A stretch of 64,000 nucleotides of DNA from Elysia chlorotica (lineage: Eukaryota; Mollusca; Gastropoda; Plakobranchidae): the NCBI GenBank assembly GCA_003991915.1, contig RQTK01001025.1:108261-172260 (forward strand). Reading direction: 5' to 3'. The notes below the pieces were generated by a model that saw nothing but the letters and a program-made list of their open reading frames with translations, made no database searches and had not been told where the DNA came from. The position numbers and the translations under genes were made by a program. Positions within the stretch are counted from its first letter, which is position 1, and each line of letters starts with the position of its first letter. Positions 44,605-58,600 of this stretch are shown here, one piece after another.

Positions 44605-47585
44605 AGCAAAAATAAAATGGTTCTATTTTTATACACTTTGGGCTTCATATTTTGATATATATTGTGTGTTTGATTTTATGGTCTGTTCTGTTACTTTGCA
44701 TTCTACATAAAAATCTATAACAAATGGTAGTAACTTTGAATTACATTATATAAAGACCACAAAGAGTATGTAAGCATTATTTAAGCACCAAAAAGTATCT
44801 CATCATCCAAATTTGTGTAGATAAATGCTGATAACATTCTCAGCAAAGGAATAAAGCGGGTGGTTTCAGGTATTAATTCTCCCTTCCCTTTCTAAGGAAA
44901 AAAAAAGAATAAATGTATTACCTGAAATTTTTTTTACACTTTTCTATATATACACTCGACTTAGACCTTAGTTCGTTGCTTTTTTTCTTTCTTCTATTTA
45001 ACCATTCATAACACAGATCTATAATAAAGAAACCCTACAGGTCACGAGATGAGTATAAATGTGCTTTTTTAATTCAACTCAGGTATAACAGTCTTTTTAT
45101 TGTTAGGTTTCAAAAAAATAAAATATCCTTGGGTTGAATTTCTAAGCTTGAAAATATAACAATACAAAAGTAACAAAACATACAAACCCAAAAAGCAAAA
45201 TACAAAGTTGTAATAAACTTGAATTTATTAGAATTTAAAAAGAATAAGTCCCTTCACATATTGGTAAAAGAATTAGTGGTACAAAAATAAAGTGAGTTTT
45301 GCACAACATGAACAATGATTCATAGATCTATGCTTATTACTTGCTTTAACATTGTGATAAAAAAAGAAGAGAAAATTTGCCTATCACAGCTACAGGCAGT
45401 AAATGTAGGAACTGTGAAAGAAAAAGTTTTAAGAATGAGTTGATGATCCCAGGCCATCAACTGTTGGGTGCAAAATACGATAAATATGTGCAAGTACTTT
45501 TTTTCTCTGACGAGCCATCTCATTTCCTTTAAATCATCTGTTACCTTTGAAAGAATACAATGAAGTCTGAAATAAAGGTACCTATAAAGAATCTTTCTAA
45601 TCTTCAGTTAAGAATATTTTATCCCACAATATACAAATAACCATATTGGTATACAAGTTATGCAATGCAATCTCTAACAACAATCATGGAGTTTTGTTGA
45701 ACCATGATACAACAACAAATTAGGCTATTTACAAAGGCATGTTGACAGTTTTAAAAATAAATATGAGGCATCAAATCTTTAAATATGGGCTTATCAAATC
45801 ATATGGTGATTGGGAATGAGTATAAGGACTTTATTATTAATTCTCTCCTAGTTTGGTGTTTTCTAGGTACCCAAGAAGGATCCTGCACTGTGCATATTCT
45901 TAGGATTCAAGTAAAGTCTTCTCTTGGTTTGTGCATTCAGTTGCTGTTACATTGCACCACATAATTTATTAATCAATATTTGGGAGGGGAAGTTCAGAGG
46001 ACAAGAACAGCTTGGTTCGCATTAAAGCATATACACAGTGAGTCACATGTATTTTCTTTATACCCGGCATCATTCTCAATAAGCCCATCTTTCTTTGCGA
46101 CTTGATGTGGTTGGGATAGGGAGAACAGGGAGAACTACACACGGTCTATGGTAGTGTGGTAGTGCTATAATAGTATAATAGTCTAAGATATACAAAAAGC
46201 TTAACTCAATGCTTTCTGAGACTTGCTCTCTTGGTCTCATTCGTCTTAATTGTAAGATGTTTTGGTAATTGTTTGGACACAAAGTTTTATTAGCAAACTT
46301 AGATGCCTTTCATTTTGTCCAGTGAGCTTTGTTAAAAAGCATAAAACTCAAGATTTTTACAAATTTGTACTTCAATAGTCCTTAACTATACTGAAATCCT
46401 ACACTGTACTAAGAATAAGTTCTTAAACTCAGTTATCACCTCAGAAAACTACATGAGCATAAATAGTAAAGAGTATGCAAATATATTGAAGCGAGTAGAG
46501 GAATTATAACAAAAACATTTGTGAGAAGGAAACTCGTGCTCAAACCTATTATGATGGACTGAAAGTGTAAAGTTAATTCTGTGGAATCCAAGTTACATAG
46601 ATTTACATTTAAAAAAATAACTTTGCTCAAAAACGTAGTCATGTTTATATATCATATTGCAATAAAAAAGTTGCTCATTTTGTACAAAGTGAAACAAAAT
46701 AGAAATTATTTTAAAAATTGTACTCATTTCACAAAATGAAGTCTAGTTACTCGACGATTTCTCAAATACTATGATTAGGTGAGAAGATATTACTAGAAAT
46801 GTTAGTTTGCTTTGAAATGAAGCAAATCTTTCACCCAGACAGCTATTAGAAAATGTCTCAATAGGTTGCTTATTTTTCTGCGGCTACATCTGAACCACAA
46901 CTAGACTCATCATTTGAGACTAGCAGTAGCACACAAAAACTATCAAAATCATTACATGTGTTTTTTAATATTACACTTTTAAAATTGTTTAAATGCCTTG
47001 TGCTTGTTGCAAACCTTAGGTCAACTCTGAACCACAACTAGACTCATCGTTTGAGACTAGCAGTAGCACACAAAAACTATAAAAAAAACAATACATGTGT
47101 TTGTTAAACATTACACTTTTAAAATTGTTTAAATGCTTTGTGCTTGTTGCAAACCTTAGGTCAACACTTTTCAAGTCTTAACTCAACAACACATGGTGAT
47201 CCCAGTTTAGATTTTTTTCTTCTTTGTTGAAGTAAGTTTGAACTGCGTATAGTCAACATTTTTGTCCAGTCCCAATTCACAATTTTAACTGTTACAGTAT
47301 TATCAAGGTTAAGGTTCCGTTTTCCATCATAACTTATATATCATACATGACAACTGTACACATGGTACCATAAATATAATGACTAGTAAATCCAGAAGAA
47401 TGAAAATTTAATACAAGTAAACAATGAAAAGACACGAGAAGCATTGGAAATATCTACTGGTATCAAACAGTTGTTGCTTTTGTCAGAAAAAGCAAATCTC
47501 TTCGCAAATTTGACGTCCCCTATGTACCCCAGTTGGATTCTATATGGCCATGGGTACTGAGGCTAATTTAGTCTGTTATTGTTTA
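44605..47585. other. Non-coding interval between convergent genes
   Basis: AT-rich with many A/T runs, no supported exon. Some of it could be 3' UTR of either neighbour. Confidence 0.4.
46889..47163 (+). repeat. Two-copy tandem repeat, 137-bp period
   Basis: TCTGAACCACAACTAGACTC starts copies at 46889 and 47026; both end GCAAACCTTAGGTCAAC. About ten differences, several in A/T runs. Confidence 0.9.
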
Positions 47586-47587
47586 CA

Positions 47588-47775
47588 TCATCTTGCTAAA
47601 GAGAGACAGACCGTGGTTATTACGACTCCTGTCTCAGTTTAAAAAAAAATTGACATCTACCTAATCAGTAGGGGACGAAATCCGATTGTTTTTTTTTCTC
47701 CTGATGGTGCGACATAACAAGGGTTGTCTGATTTGAAGCTGTGTACTCTACCACCAAGCAAATTGCCAAACCCCA
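47588..47775 (-). repeat. tRNA-derived SINE, eroded
   Basis: On the minus strand: CTTGGTGGTAGAGTACACAG (head), CCCTACTGATTAGGTAGATG, CTGAGACAGGAGTCGTAAT and the start of the CTGTCTC element. Confidence 0.65.
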
Positions 47776-48685
47776 TCAATCAAGGGATTAAACCATGTTT
47801 ACTAAATAGGGCCAACAAATTTCATGATCCATCACAAGTTTTTGAATTCCTTAGATGTAACCGCTAACGTTGGCATCACATGTCACAAAAAACAAGCAAC
47901 TCAGCAAGTGAGTGTTTCGTCACCTCTGTGCTGTGACGACTGTGATGCCTATGAAGTGCGTTACTCTAAATTACTGTGTTCAATTTTCTTTGACTAGCGT
48001 GTTATGTTTGCTGTGTGCCATCTGTAAAGGTCTGCCTAAGGGTATTAATAAATATTTTTGGTTCTTTGCTTTTATCTCAGTCGAATCACTAATAATCTAT
48101 TGAGGTTTTGGTTTAATATTTAAAGTATATGAATAAATTTCATAATTACATGTGCAACCTAGATGCATATCTTTCTTTCCTTTTTTTTGAAAGGCAAAGG
48201 TACAAACTACATTCACAAATTGATAATATCATAAACCTGTATAACGTTCAAAGATTAAATTTACAACGATAAAGCAAAGAAATTGTATCATACATAGAGA
48301 TCAGGAAAAGAGAAAAATTAACATGTTTACATTTAAGGTCTTTACAATAGATGGAAAATTGTTTCTTCGTTGCCTCTGAGAGACATGTTGTAAGTAAAAA
48401 AAAAATACATTGTCTTATAGAATCTTTGTAGCATTGGCTGAACCAGTTAGAGACTAAGATATCTTGATTTCTCAATCTGAGGTTAGAGCTTTCATTGCAT
48501 AATGCAGTGATTCCTTTCTATAATCAACTCTGACTTGGTTTAACCTGAAAAGCAGTATCGCTTCAAGATTGATATGAGTACCAGATCGACAGTGACTTTT
48601 ACAGTGATGAGTTGCTACACAAATATGTGAGTAGAGTGCAGCCGTTTTATTGTATTTCACTAGTATTTTGATGTCGCTATAAGAT
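47776..48685. other. Intergenic, nothing recognised
   Basis: Short chance frames only. Confidence 0.4.
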
Positions 48686-48689
48686 TAAT

Positions 48690-49678
48690 GTTGTCTCTGG
48701 TATATCCAAAAAAGACTACGGCAATGCACTACTTTCTGGTCCCTCAGTTGACCAACTAAACAAACTTCAGAAAGTCCAAAATCATGCAGCCAAGGTAATT
48801 TACAAGAAAAAGACAAAAAAAGCATGTAAAGCCCCAAGTAAATTCATTACATTGGTTGCTGGTAAAAGAAAGAATGGAATACAAGAGTGCTACTACTGTT
48901 TTTAAATGCTTGAATGATTTGGCCCCACATATTTACAAGAACCTTTTCACCTTAATCTGAGCAAGGTATCTCTATGTATAGGATCTACAAGAGATAAAAC
49001 TTTACTTTGTAAAGCCTAAAACTAATTAAATTAAAAATCATTTGGCAACCGATAATTTCAGTGTCATGGACCACATGTTTGGAATTGCCTTCCACGAGAG
49101 ATTAGGGAGAGTGCATTTTAAAAAAGCTCTATTTTCGGCTCTTAAGTTGCTACTTTTTTTTTGTGTATGGATCTTTTAACGTAGATTTTATAATTAATTA
49201 TATTTCATTTAAAGTTAAACTAGGTATCAAACTTTTAACTGTTTACGCATGATTTGTATCGGTTATTTTTGTTTGTTTTAAGGTGGCAGCACCTTTCTTT
49301 AGCTATGACAATTGTGATAGTCTATACTTTTTCACAAGGCATATGTGTTCACATACGCTTATTTATTATACAGCGTTCAAAGTTGCGTTGCGTTTATATA
49401 ATTTTTTATTATATTTTTTCATATAAGAGAATATGCTGCAAAATATTTACAGATACATTTTTACTTACATTTGTTCATAAAGGTTTGTTTATTGCCTGCC
49501 ATTTACAGATTAATTTTTGAGTAAATTTATTCAGTCAAGATATTTTATTGCATGACATCTAACAGATTAATTTGATGTACATTTGTTTGAATATATTTTT
49601 TTATTAGGGTATACCATGTAATTGTAAAGCGATTGGAGATTTTCTATATTTCAAAATGGAGGGCACTAAATAAATGCA

Positions 49679-49680
<2 letters not shown>
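48690..49680 (+). mobile_element. L2-type LINE, 3' end of ORF2 and 3' UTR
   Basis: A frame reads DYGNALLSGPSVDQLNKLQK then VQNHAAKVIYKKKT, the conserved post-catalytic block of L2/CR1 elements (YCNALL.G.P...L.KLQ.VQN.AAR). Further on, in another frame, WNCLPREIRESA matches the late WNSLP.EIR motif. Frames are broken. The end GTAAAGCGATTGGAGATT.. AAATAAATGCAATTTATTATT is a typical terminus that primes a TTA microsatellite. Confidence 0.75.
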
Positions 49681-49747
<67 letters not shown>

Positions 49748-49748
49748 C

Positions 49749-49800
<52 letters not shown>

Positions 49801-49801
49801 T
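49681..49801. repeat. (TTA)n then (TAA)n palindromic microsatellite
   Basis: About 22 TTA units are followed, after a short TCATA turn, by about 17 TAA units. The two halves are complementary and form a perfect hairpin at the tail of the L2 element. Confidence 0.9.
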
Positions 49802-50985
49802 ACTATTATTGGAATAAAAAAATATCGCTAAGATTTTTACTTCAGAAGATTTCCAAACAGCTCATAACACTAATTAGTCTCGAAATCCAAGTAAATATTC
49901 TAGTTTCATCTTTATAAATAAAAATAACAACAGGCACACTCACCGCATGTATAATTAGTCATATGGCATTGTGGAGGATGAGAAAAACATAGATATACTC
50001 ATACAGTTATTATTAAATGTGCATATTAATAGGTATAAATTATCCCGTAAAGGCACCAAGTAACTATTTACCATGGCATTAATTGCCATAATGAATAAAA
50101 CATGTTACGATTATATACATTATACACCCACAGTGAAGCAATGCATTCCCTACCACACCAAGAAATACAGATGAAAGAGAAATAGAATCTGAACTTCTGT
50201 GACACCAAAAATATTTTTGTAAAAAGAAAACAAAAACCCCTAATGTAACACAAACCACCTGAACAATAGCAGCCACATCATAGCTAATGATAACCAAACT
50301 TAACACCAGCAACATTAAAAAAAAAAAACCAGTGTGACTTATGTACAGTAATTTATATCATCTACGCAATCATGTGGGTGAAACATGTTTACAAACTTAT
50401 TTTGTATGTTATATTTGTAAAAAAAAAAAAAAATTTCGTCAAGATTTTTAAATACTGGATTATGCATGGCCAGAATTCAAAGCTAAATGCAAAGCTATCA
50501 CTGGGAATTCATTAAAATGTTTGTATTGTGTAATCTCTCCAAAACAGGACTCGATATTTTCATACCAGAGCCACAGGAATGTTTGCCAAAAACAACCAAT
50601 ACTCCACGTGAAGTTAAATTGTTGCCATGAGAGATATCAGGCACCTGGCCACACATAAATTTTCTTTATGATTATAATTTTTGATGTTGTCAAACTGCTT
50701 TTAACATCCAGTCATACAGGGTGCCCGTTGCGGAACTGGGGATATATTAGTTGGGAGACAACTTCCTTCTTTCCATTTGGACTGCTTCACTTTCCTTTTC
50801 TTCAACTTCTAAAATGTCATGCTCCACAGATGACACTAGACCTCATTGTTGAGTAATCCAGAGCGCTTAGGCTGTTCCCTCTCTAAAGAAAGAAATATTT
50901 TTTATATCTCTATCTCTATACAGCTAGAGAAAGAAATATGTTGTATATCTCTATCTCTATACAGAAAGATAAATGATGTATCTGT
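49802..50985. other. Probable HGSNAT 3' UTR and downstream sequence
   Basis: No coding signal. A two-copy repeat (AGAAAGAAATAT..TATCTCTATCTCTATACAG) lies at 50887-50965, immediately beyond the HGSNAT stop on the minus strand. Confidence 0.4.
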
Positions 50986-51161
50986 CTACACAGAGAGAAA
51001 GATGTTGTTGTAGTAGAAGTATATGGATACCAGAACCCAGAAGGCCGTTCCCCAGAGGTTGATGGCCAGGAGAGCCCCGTGTGTCTCAGGTACGGCAAAG
51101 TAAACGGGAGCCCGGCCAGAGAAAAATTCATGTCCACAATAGAGGGCTATGGCATTCATGC
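50986..51161 (-). CDS. HGSNAT: HGSNAT last exon
   Basis: Split glycine, then MNAIALYCGHEFFSGRAP, a variable loop, and the last span WGTAFWVLVSIYFYYNNIF ending LSV and TAG. The acceptor is ttgtttcag; related acceptor copies lie just upstream in frame. Confidence 0.93.
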
Positions 51162-54100
51162 CTGAAACAAGAATAAAAAAATAACAATAACAAAGGGCTA
51201 TGGCATTAATGCCTGAGACAAAAAAATAACAATAGCAATAAAGGGCTATGCCATTCATGCCTGAAACAAACAAAAAAATAACAATAAAGGCCTATGCCAT
51301 TCATGCCTGAAACAAGAATAAAAAAATAACATTAACTATAAAGGGCTATGGCATTCACATCTATTAACACAAAAGAACAATACTAATAAAGGGCTATGGA
51401 AATTATGACAGAGACACAACAAAAATAATGGCAAAAACAATAAAGTACTATGACATGCACGCTCGAAACACACACACACACAAATTTAAAAAATAATAAA
51501 AGATTTATGGCATTCATGTAAATTACTTCAAGTCACAAAACTACCATGTTAACACCTTAAGGCAATTAAAAAAGATTCAGCTAGTCTAGTCCACCATTTA
51601 AACCAGCATCGCTTTGTACATGACACCTGATTTCTTTTGAAAAGTCTTAACAAGATAAACCAAAAAATGAGGGAGCATGGTGGCAATGGGGTTAAAGGGG
51701 TGGTCTCTCATTCAAGAGGTTTTGCAGTTTGAATCCTGGTCTCAATACTGCATTTTATTTGTCCTATTAATTGGGTGGCTTCAGTAATAAGTGATCTGGT
51801 CAAGTCCTGGGTACCCGATTCGGGATCTTCTCACCATGTAGGACAGGATGCCAACTGGATCATTTCCTTTCTCCTAAACTTTTCCGCACAAAGCAGTGCG
51901 GCATATTGAATAACATTCACAAACAAACATAACCCCTCTTTACTGAACTCTGATCTGCTAACTTTTTAATATAAAAAAAAAATCCCCCTCTCATGGTTAT
52001 CTCAAATCAATATTGATATTTTATTCATTTGTGAGGGAGGCCAACTGGTTCAACTTAGCGTTGGTCACCCAATCTAACGGCCCCTGGTTTGAGTCCCACG
52101 ATCTATCAAAACGTTATTTGGCCACTTTTGTTCCCTACTGGTTAGTTCGTGTCAGTATAATGTCACAATCTGAGACAGGAGACCAGGTCTCCCCACCCTG
52201 TCTCGTGTGAAATTATCAGACATCAGTCTTGGGACCCGTCTACAATAATTATATCCTATGTAGTGCTGACGTTGGACGTTATGCAACAAAACAAAAACAA
52301 ACCTGCGAAGGAGAAAGGCGCCCCACTCCACAGCTTGTAGACGTCAATCAGGATGTAGCAGATCATGAGCAGGAAGAATGACATGGCAGACATAACCAGG
52401 ATGTAAGACAGGGACCTGAATCACATGCGACATGGAACAACAACAGATCATTTTCAATTTCTTAAAATCAGCACGGCAATTAACCCAAATGAACGGTAAT
52501 TACGAGCCGTAATAAAGTTAAGTCAAATCTAAAAATTAAATCTGAAAAAAGGGGGACCCAAAAAATCCCGATATACCAGGATTACAGCTAGTGGATAACA
52601 TATTGAATCCTTGTATCTCACGAATGCGGTTTTGCAGGTTTTAAAGTTATAAGAATTTCATCTCATCATCAAGTTTGAGAAAAGTCATAAACCTTGAAAC
52701 AATTTAAAAAATGTATCTCCAAGCTATAAAAGCACAATGCTTAAAAAATTATGTAATTATCCGAGGAGTTTGGCTTCCATTTGTAGAGCGTTATCGACCT
52801 ATCGGGAGGTTCTTGGTTTGATAGTCATATAGAACCTTTCATGAAAACAAGGAGACATTACACTAAGAGAGAGAGAATTGCTTTCTCTGACCAAAGACTA
52901 TTTTGTACAAATAGCCACAGTTTGTGCTATACAAGTTTTGAATAAAGCATACAAGATACTATGAGAAAAAATCCATATTCTTTACAAAATTGTAACGAAT
53001 AATTACCGTAGCCTTATTATTTGGACTCTTGCGGTATATTGTCCAAAATTTTAAATTTTAGGAGCCTCATAAAAACATTTTTTTTGTATTGTCATCTTAA
53101 ATAGATAATTTGGCAAACAACAGAATTTGGCTGATTGCTTTCCATATTTTCAGTAAAAAAAATTCAGTTTACTCTAAGTCTTTTCATTTTCCTTGTATTC
53201 TTTTGTATTTCTTTCTTTTAGCATAGTAATAAAGGTATAGCGTACCATAAATTTTTGTTGATTGGGATCCAACCATCGTTGAGAGATCCTTCACAAAGCA
53301 AGATACCGAGACCACCCTGTTCAAAAACAATGTTGGCAAAAAGTAAATATATATTTTTCTTAAAAGACTGATGAAAAAAGAAATCTCTGTCTTACCTCTA
53401 AATTTCTGAAGAAAATATAAACACAGAACAACAATGTTTTGATTAAAGACTTGTGATAGGTAAAACAATATTTTCAAAAGTATAACTACAAAGTCCAAAT
53501 AAGGAGCAAGCTTTACATTTTGGCAATAGATAAGAGGTTTATCATGAGACAAATCTTGATAGAGGATCTAACCAAAACTTTTCTTATTTCGATACAGACT
53601 TAGCGATAACAAATAAGACATACAAACATAAAGTTATTAAACTAGGGAGAAAATCTGAACTGGAATGTTGAACTATTTGCACCATTTCAAATTAAGCTCA
53701 ACATTTGTGGTAATATTTTCTAGCCTAATCTAAGTAATGAAGCATTCCTTATGCAACTGGACTTGTGGGACAAACTTTAAAAAAACCAGATTGGTCGTAG
53801 AGTGAGACCACATAGTTCACACAATATGGTAAACTGAGGAATGGGCAAGCAGATTGAGTTATCAACTTAGACGAAAATGCCTTGGAACCTGACTTTGCCA
53901 ACACCTCGTATTCAACCTTAAAGCAGCTACAAAGAACTGATGCTTTTTTCTTCATGGTCCTAGGCAAAAAGAGCGGAAGCTCAGAGACTACTGGACAAAA
54001 CAACAATAGCAACAAAGAGCTAAAGAGTTGTTTTCAATTACAATTTTCAAAGTAACTTTTCAAAAGCCAAGCGAAGTCAAGACCATTTCTCTTACCAAGA

Positions 54101-55532
54101 TCAGTGACCAGATGAAGAATCTGCGAGTTCGCTGGACCCAGTCAGTGTAGACAAACAAGATCTTTCCAGCCTGAGAGAAAAAAAAAGATTATAACCATGA
54201 ACCTTACAAAGCATTCATAATGTTAAATATCTGGAAAAAAACACCAACAAACAAACATGAATGGAATACTTATATACAGCCTAGTTTACAAGAAAGAAAT
54301 TAACCATAAACTTTAAAAAAGTATAATTGAGACACAAAAAACAGGAATGGAATACCTGTATACTGCCTAGGCCTGAGAATCTCCCCCTTAACAGCAGACC
54401 AGTTGAAAGACGCTTTTAGTTCACCCAACATAACAAGATGTTTTCACAGTTACAGGCACAACACCAGACAACTACACACTTTTAGGCTTCAAGTAGGTGT
54501 TGAGTAAGTTTATACCACTTTGCATTTGTAATTTTGTCTACAGTGCTTCCGACGCAAAAGGTTCATGGTTCAAGTCCTGGCAATTTTGCTCCCTACTGAT
54601 TTGGTAGGTGTCAGTTCAATGTGAGTCATGGTATCTCCTTCCTGTCTCATGTGTGGCAACACATAAAATTGTCAGACGTCAGTCTTGGGGTCCGTCCATA
54701 ATACAGCCTGTATAGTGCTGAAGTTGGACGTTAGACCAACCCAACTACAACTACACATTGGTCATTGTTAAGCATTGTCAATCTTCTTGATTTATATGGG
54801 TAGCCAAAAGACAGCAGGGTCTCCACTTTTTGACATTTTTTTTTTTTTTGGGATTTGTTAAATCGGAATTTACATTACTATTACGATAATACAGTCCCCA
54901 AATTATAAGAGGCTTTATCAGACACAGAGCTGGATCTAGGATTATGACTTCCCCTTCTAATATATTTCGAATTTAAATTCGTATTCCTATGAAATTTTAG
55001 TCAAGTGCGATGCTTAATACTTGAATATTTTTTCAGTTGAACACCAAAAAGCGAAAAAAAAAAAAAGCTTTGAATTTCAGACAGGAGCTGTTTGTTGCCA
55101 AATGAAATTGCGGGCTTTCTCGGCGCCACAGACACATGTTCTTTGAGCAAACGTATGAGCATTCCTTCAGCAGTGGAAACAATTTTTCATTGCCGTTTGC
55201 TTGAACAGATTTGTATACAGTTGAGTGCGTTTTTAAACCATATTAAATTTTATCCCTCAGGAAATAAGCTCTGAATCAGTGAAGACAGACAACAGTGATT
55301 TTTTTTTTCATTGGCATGTTTTTCTCTCCCTCCCCCCACTCACCACCTATCCCTACCCCTACTCCTTAGCCTCAAACATACGCACACACAGACTTCTTTT
55401 CTGATCATCTAGTTAACATTTATTACAGTTTCAGATAAGGAAAGAGACACCAAATCCTTAAATAATAAAACTAGTTTTCTCTAGCAATAAAGCATTATAT
55501 TTCCACAGAGTTCTTGTAAAATGAAAAGAGTT

Positions 55533-55582
<50 letters not shown>

Positions 55583-55649
55583 AAGACAGAGAGAAAAACA
55601 GACAGACAGAAAGACACAGACAGAAAGACAAACAAAAAGACAGAGCGAA

Positions 55650-55681
<32 letters not shown>

Positions 55682-58600
55682 GCAGACAGAGGCGGAGAAA
55701 TATATTGAAAGAGAAAAAAATAGAGAGAGCAGCAAAAGACAGAGAAATATGGTCAGACCGACAAACACACACACACCCACACAAAGAGAGAAAGTGTAAA
55801 ACAATAGGAGCAGAAAAGCATACCTGTAGACCCAGGAAACATAATACACATGAGTTCAGAGTTCCCAACAAGCCCTCTGGATCATATGGCAGAGTGCTGC
55901 GGTAAATTTCCTGCAATTATTTGGACAACCATAGTTAGGATTGTTATATTACTTCTTCTGAACGGCAGAAGTTAAATTGCAAACTTCAAAATTTGATCGG
56001 TCTAATTTTTAATCGAGCTAAAAAATGTTATAACAGTATCACAGATTTGAATAATTTTGCAGAGTAAAATGAAAACAAAATAATAATAATTTTTATTTAA
56101 GCATATAATATTATTAAAAAAGAAATCAAATTAACGATGTGAAGCTCATAGTCCTCCATGACCATCTAGCTCCATCCTAATCACATCTGCTCTCTGTGAG
56201 AAATACAATTTCTCTTGATATTATTTAACATAACATGATATGTTCTACCTGATGCAAAAAAAGTTGTGCTAAATAAGCAGCACTGCATTCAGAAAAACAA
56301 AAAAAGAAGTTTAAAAAAAAGTGAGACAAAAAACAAACAAAAAACAATTTTAGAAACATTTATTATCTATAAATCTTGTACCATATTCCTTCTTTGCATG
56401 ATTTTCTAAAAGCGTACTTTTACTTTCGTATAAAGGAAAAAGCAAACTTGTGGCTTTGATCAAATTCAAAATTGATTATGTTTGTGCTAGTGCTTTAATC
56501 TCCCCTGGATGTTGTTTTCTGTTGAAATTTTGTCCTATAAAAATTATAAAAATAGGTATGGCATGTTGGAGATTGATAACCTAGTCATAAGAATAAGAAA
56601 GCAGTTATCTTAGAGTCTGCAAAGGGAAGTTCTCTCTGCAATATAGTTTGCCACACATTATTTTTATTTTCCAAAACGTATTTTTAAAAACAGAAAATAG
56701 TATGGGTATATTTTGTTTTAATTTGCATGTTTTCCATTCCCTAACCAATAACGCTGACTACTTTTTGTTCATAACTAATTAAAATCCGTCAAACTTACCT
56801 GGGAAGTAGGACTGGCATAGATGTGATTGCTCCCAAAGAATGTACGATCAATGTAGCCCGAGGCGCCCCCGACACAGTTGTAGTACTTGGCACCCTGCTC
56901 GAGCCCCCCGGGACCCAGGTAGCCCCTAGACAGGCCAGGGAGAAAATGCAACAGAGTGAAACTTGTAGTGAAACAAGCCAAAAAGAAAATAATACTGAGT
57001 TTTTAAAGGCAACAGAGTGAAACTTGTAGTGAAACAAGCCAAAAAGAAAATAATACTGAGTTTTTTTTAAATGCAACAGAGTGAAACTTGTAGTGAAACA
57101 AGCCAAAAAGAAAATAATACTGAGTGATGTTTCTTCTTGCTTAGTGTTCAGCGTCAGCATTATAGGCTATTTTGTAGATGGGTCCCAAGACTAACGTCTG
57201 AATATTTTTAAGTGCTGAAACACAGCCACAGTCCGAGGATACCATGACTTCTACCTCAGTTGATCACAATATACTGGCAGGGATCCAAACAGTAGGGGAC
57301 AAAATCGGCAGAATGGGGCTCAAACCACAGACCTCCTGCGTTGAAAGCCGATGCTCTACCCCACAGCTACCTCACCCCTCACTACTGAGTGAAATAAAGT
57401 AATATCTAGACAAGCTATACAGAAAATACGATAGGGCTTGTACAATAAATATTTTTCTGCCACAAATATTTTCCAAAGGAGACCCCCATCATTGTGTAAT
57501 TATATATTTATTCCATATTTAAATCCTGATGTTGCAGGACTTGTTACACCACAATTAAGTTTGCTTCACTAGAATGAAGATGATCTGATAAAGTAACTTA
57601 AGAACACAATTCTCAGCTGTGGTAACTAAACATTTATATAGATTTGAGATTGTTTTTGAATGTTAGATTTAGTTATCTTGATAGGTTTCTACTTACACTT
57701 ACATAATCAATTGTTTCTTAAAAGTTGAAAATCAACAATTCTTTTTTCTTTGACATTTCCTTAATTATGTTCCCAAAACAGATTAGGAAACCTACATCCA
57801 CTTAATTAAAACATCATCTTGTAGCAATGCAAATTTCATAACTTTTCATAGTTTCGTATTTAGTTGTTTGATTTAATGCTACAGCCACGGTGCATTTTAC
57901 CTAAAACAGGTTCACATGTCATTTTGTTCAAATTTTTAGTGATTCTTTTGTTAGTTATTTTTTTGTTTTAAAGTCTGGTGCCATTTCGTAATTTTAGTTT
58001 CTGTGTTTCTCTCTCCCTACGGGGGGCGCGGTGGCCCAGGGGTAGAACATCGGCTTCCGACGCAAAAGGTCCCGAGTTCGAATCCTGGCTGTTGCGTTCC
58101 CTACTGGTTGGGTCGGTGTCAGTATAATGTGACCGGCTGAGACAGGAGTCAAGGTATCCCCGCCCTGTGTGGCAGCACATAAAATTGTCAGACGTCCGTC
58201 TTGGGGCTCGTCCACAATATAGCCTATATAGTGCTGCTGTTGGACGTTAAACCAACCCAACCAACCAACCAACCTCTCTCCCTACCTTGGACAGCCCGGC
58301 ACTGGCATCGCCATGGTGATGCTGAGATGCACGGCGACAAACACCAGGTTCACAATCCACTCTGGCCAGAAGCGAGTGATGTCACGGACGCCTGGAAACT
58401 TGCCCACCTTAATCACGACAGAAAGTTATAAATACATGTACACTGATGAAACACTGGTGTTATTGAAATTTAAATTCAAAAGATTAACCTACCTATAGCT
58501 GATATTTTCGATGCAAATGACTCCAAAGCTTTCAAAAAATTTCAAAACTCCAATTCAGGGAAGCACCCAATTGTACTCGCTACAATGGAAGTCCTGAGAC

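Noticed and set aside
55458-55916. Long Ser/Leu-rich and Arg/Glu-rich frames
   Set aside because: They are translations of GA/CT repeats. Only 55824-55910 on the minus strand is a real exon (HGSNAT).
58018-58090. Possible true tRNA gene
   Set aside because: A- and B-box-like words are present, but the acceptor stem does not close and the sequence continues into the SINE body. The same holds for heads at 1742, 2484 and 52762.
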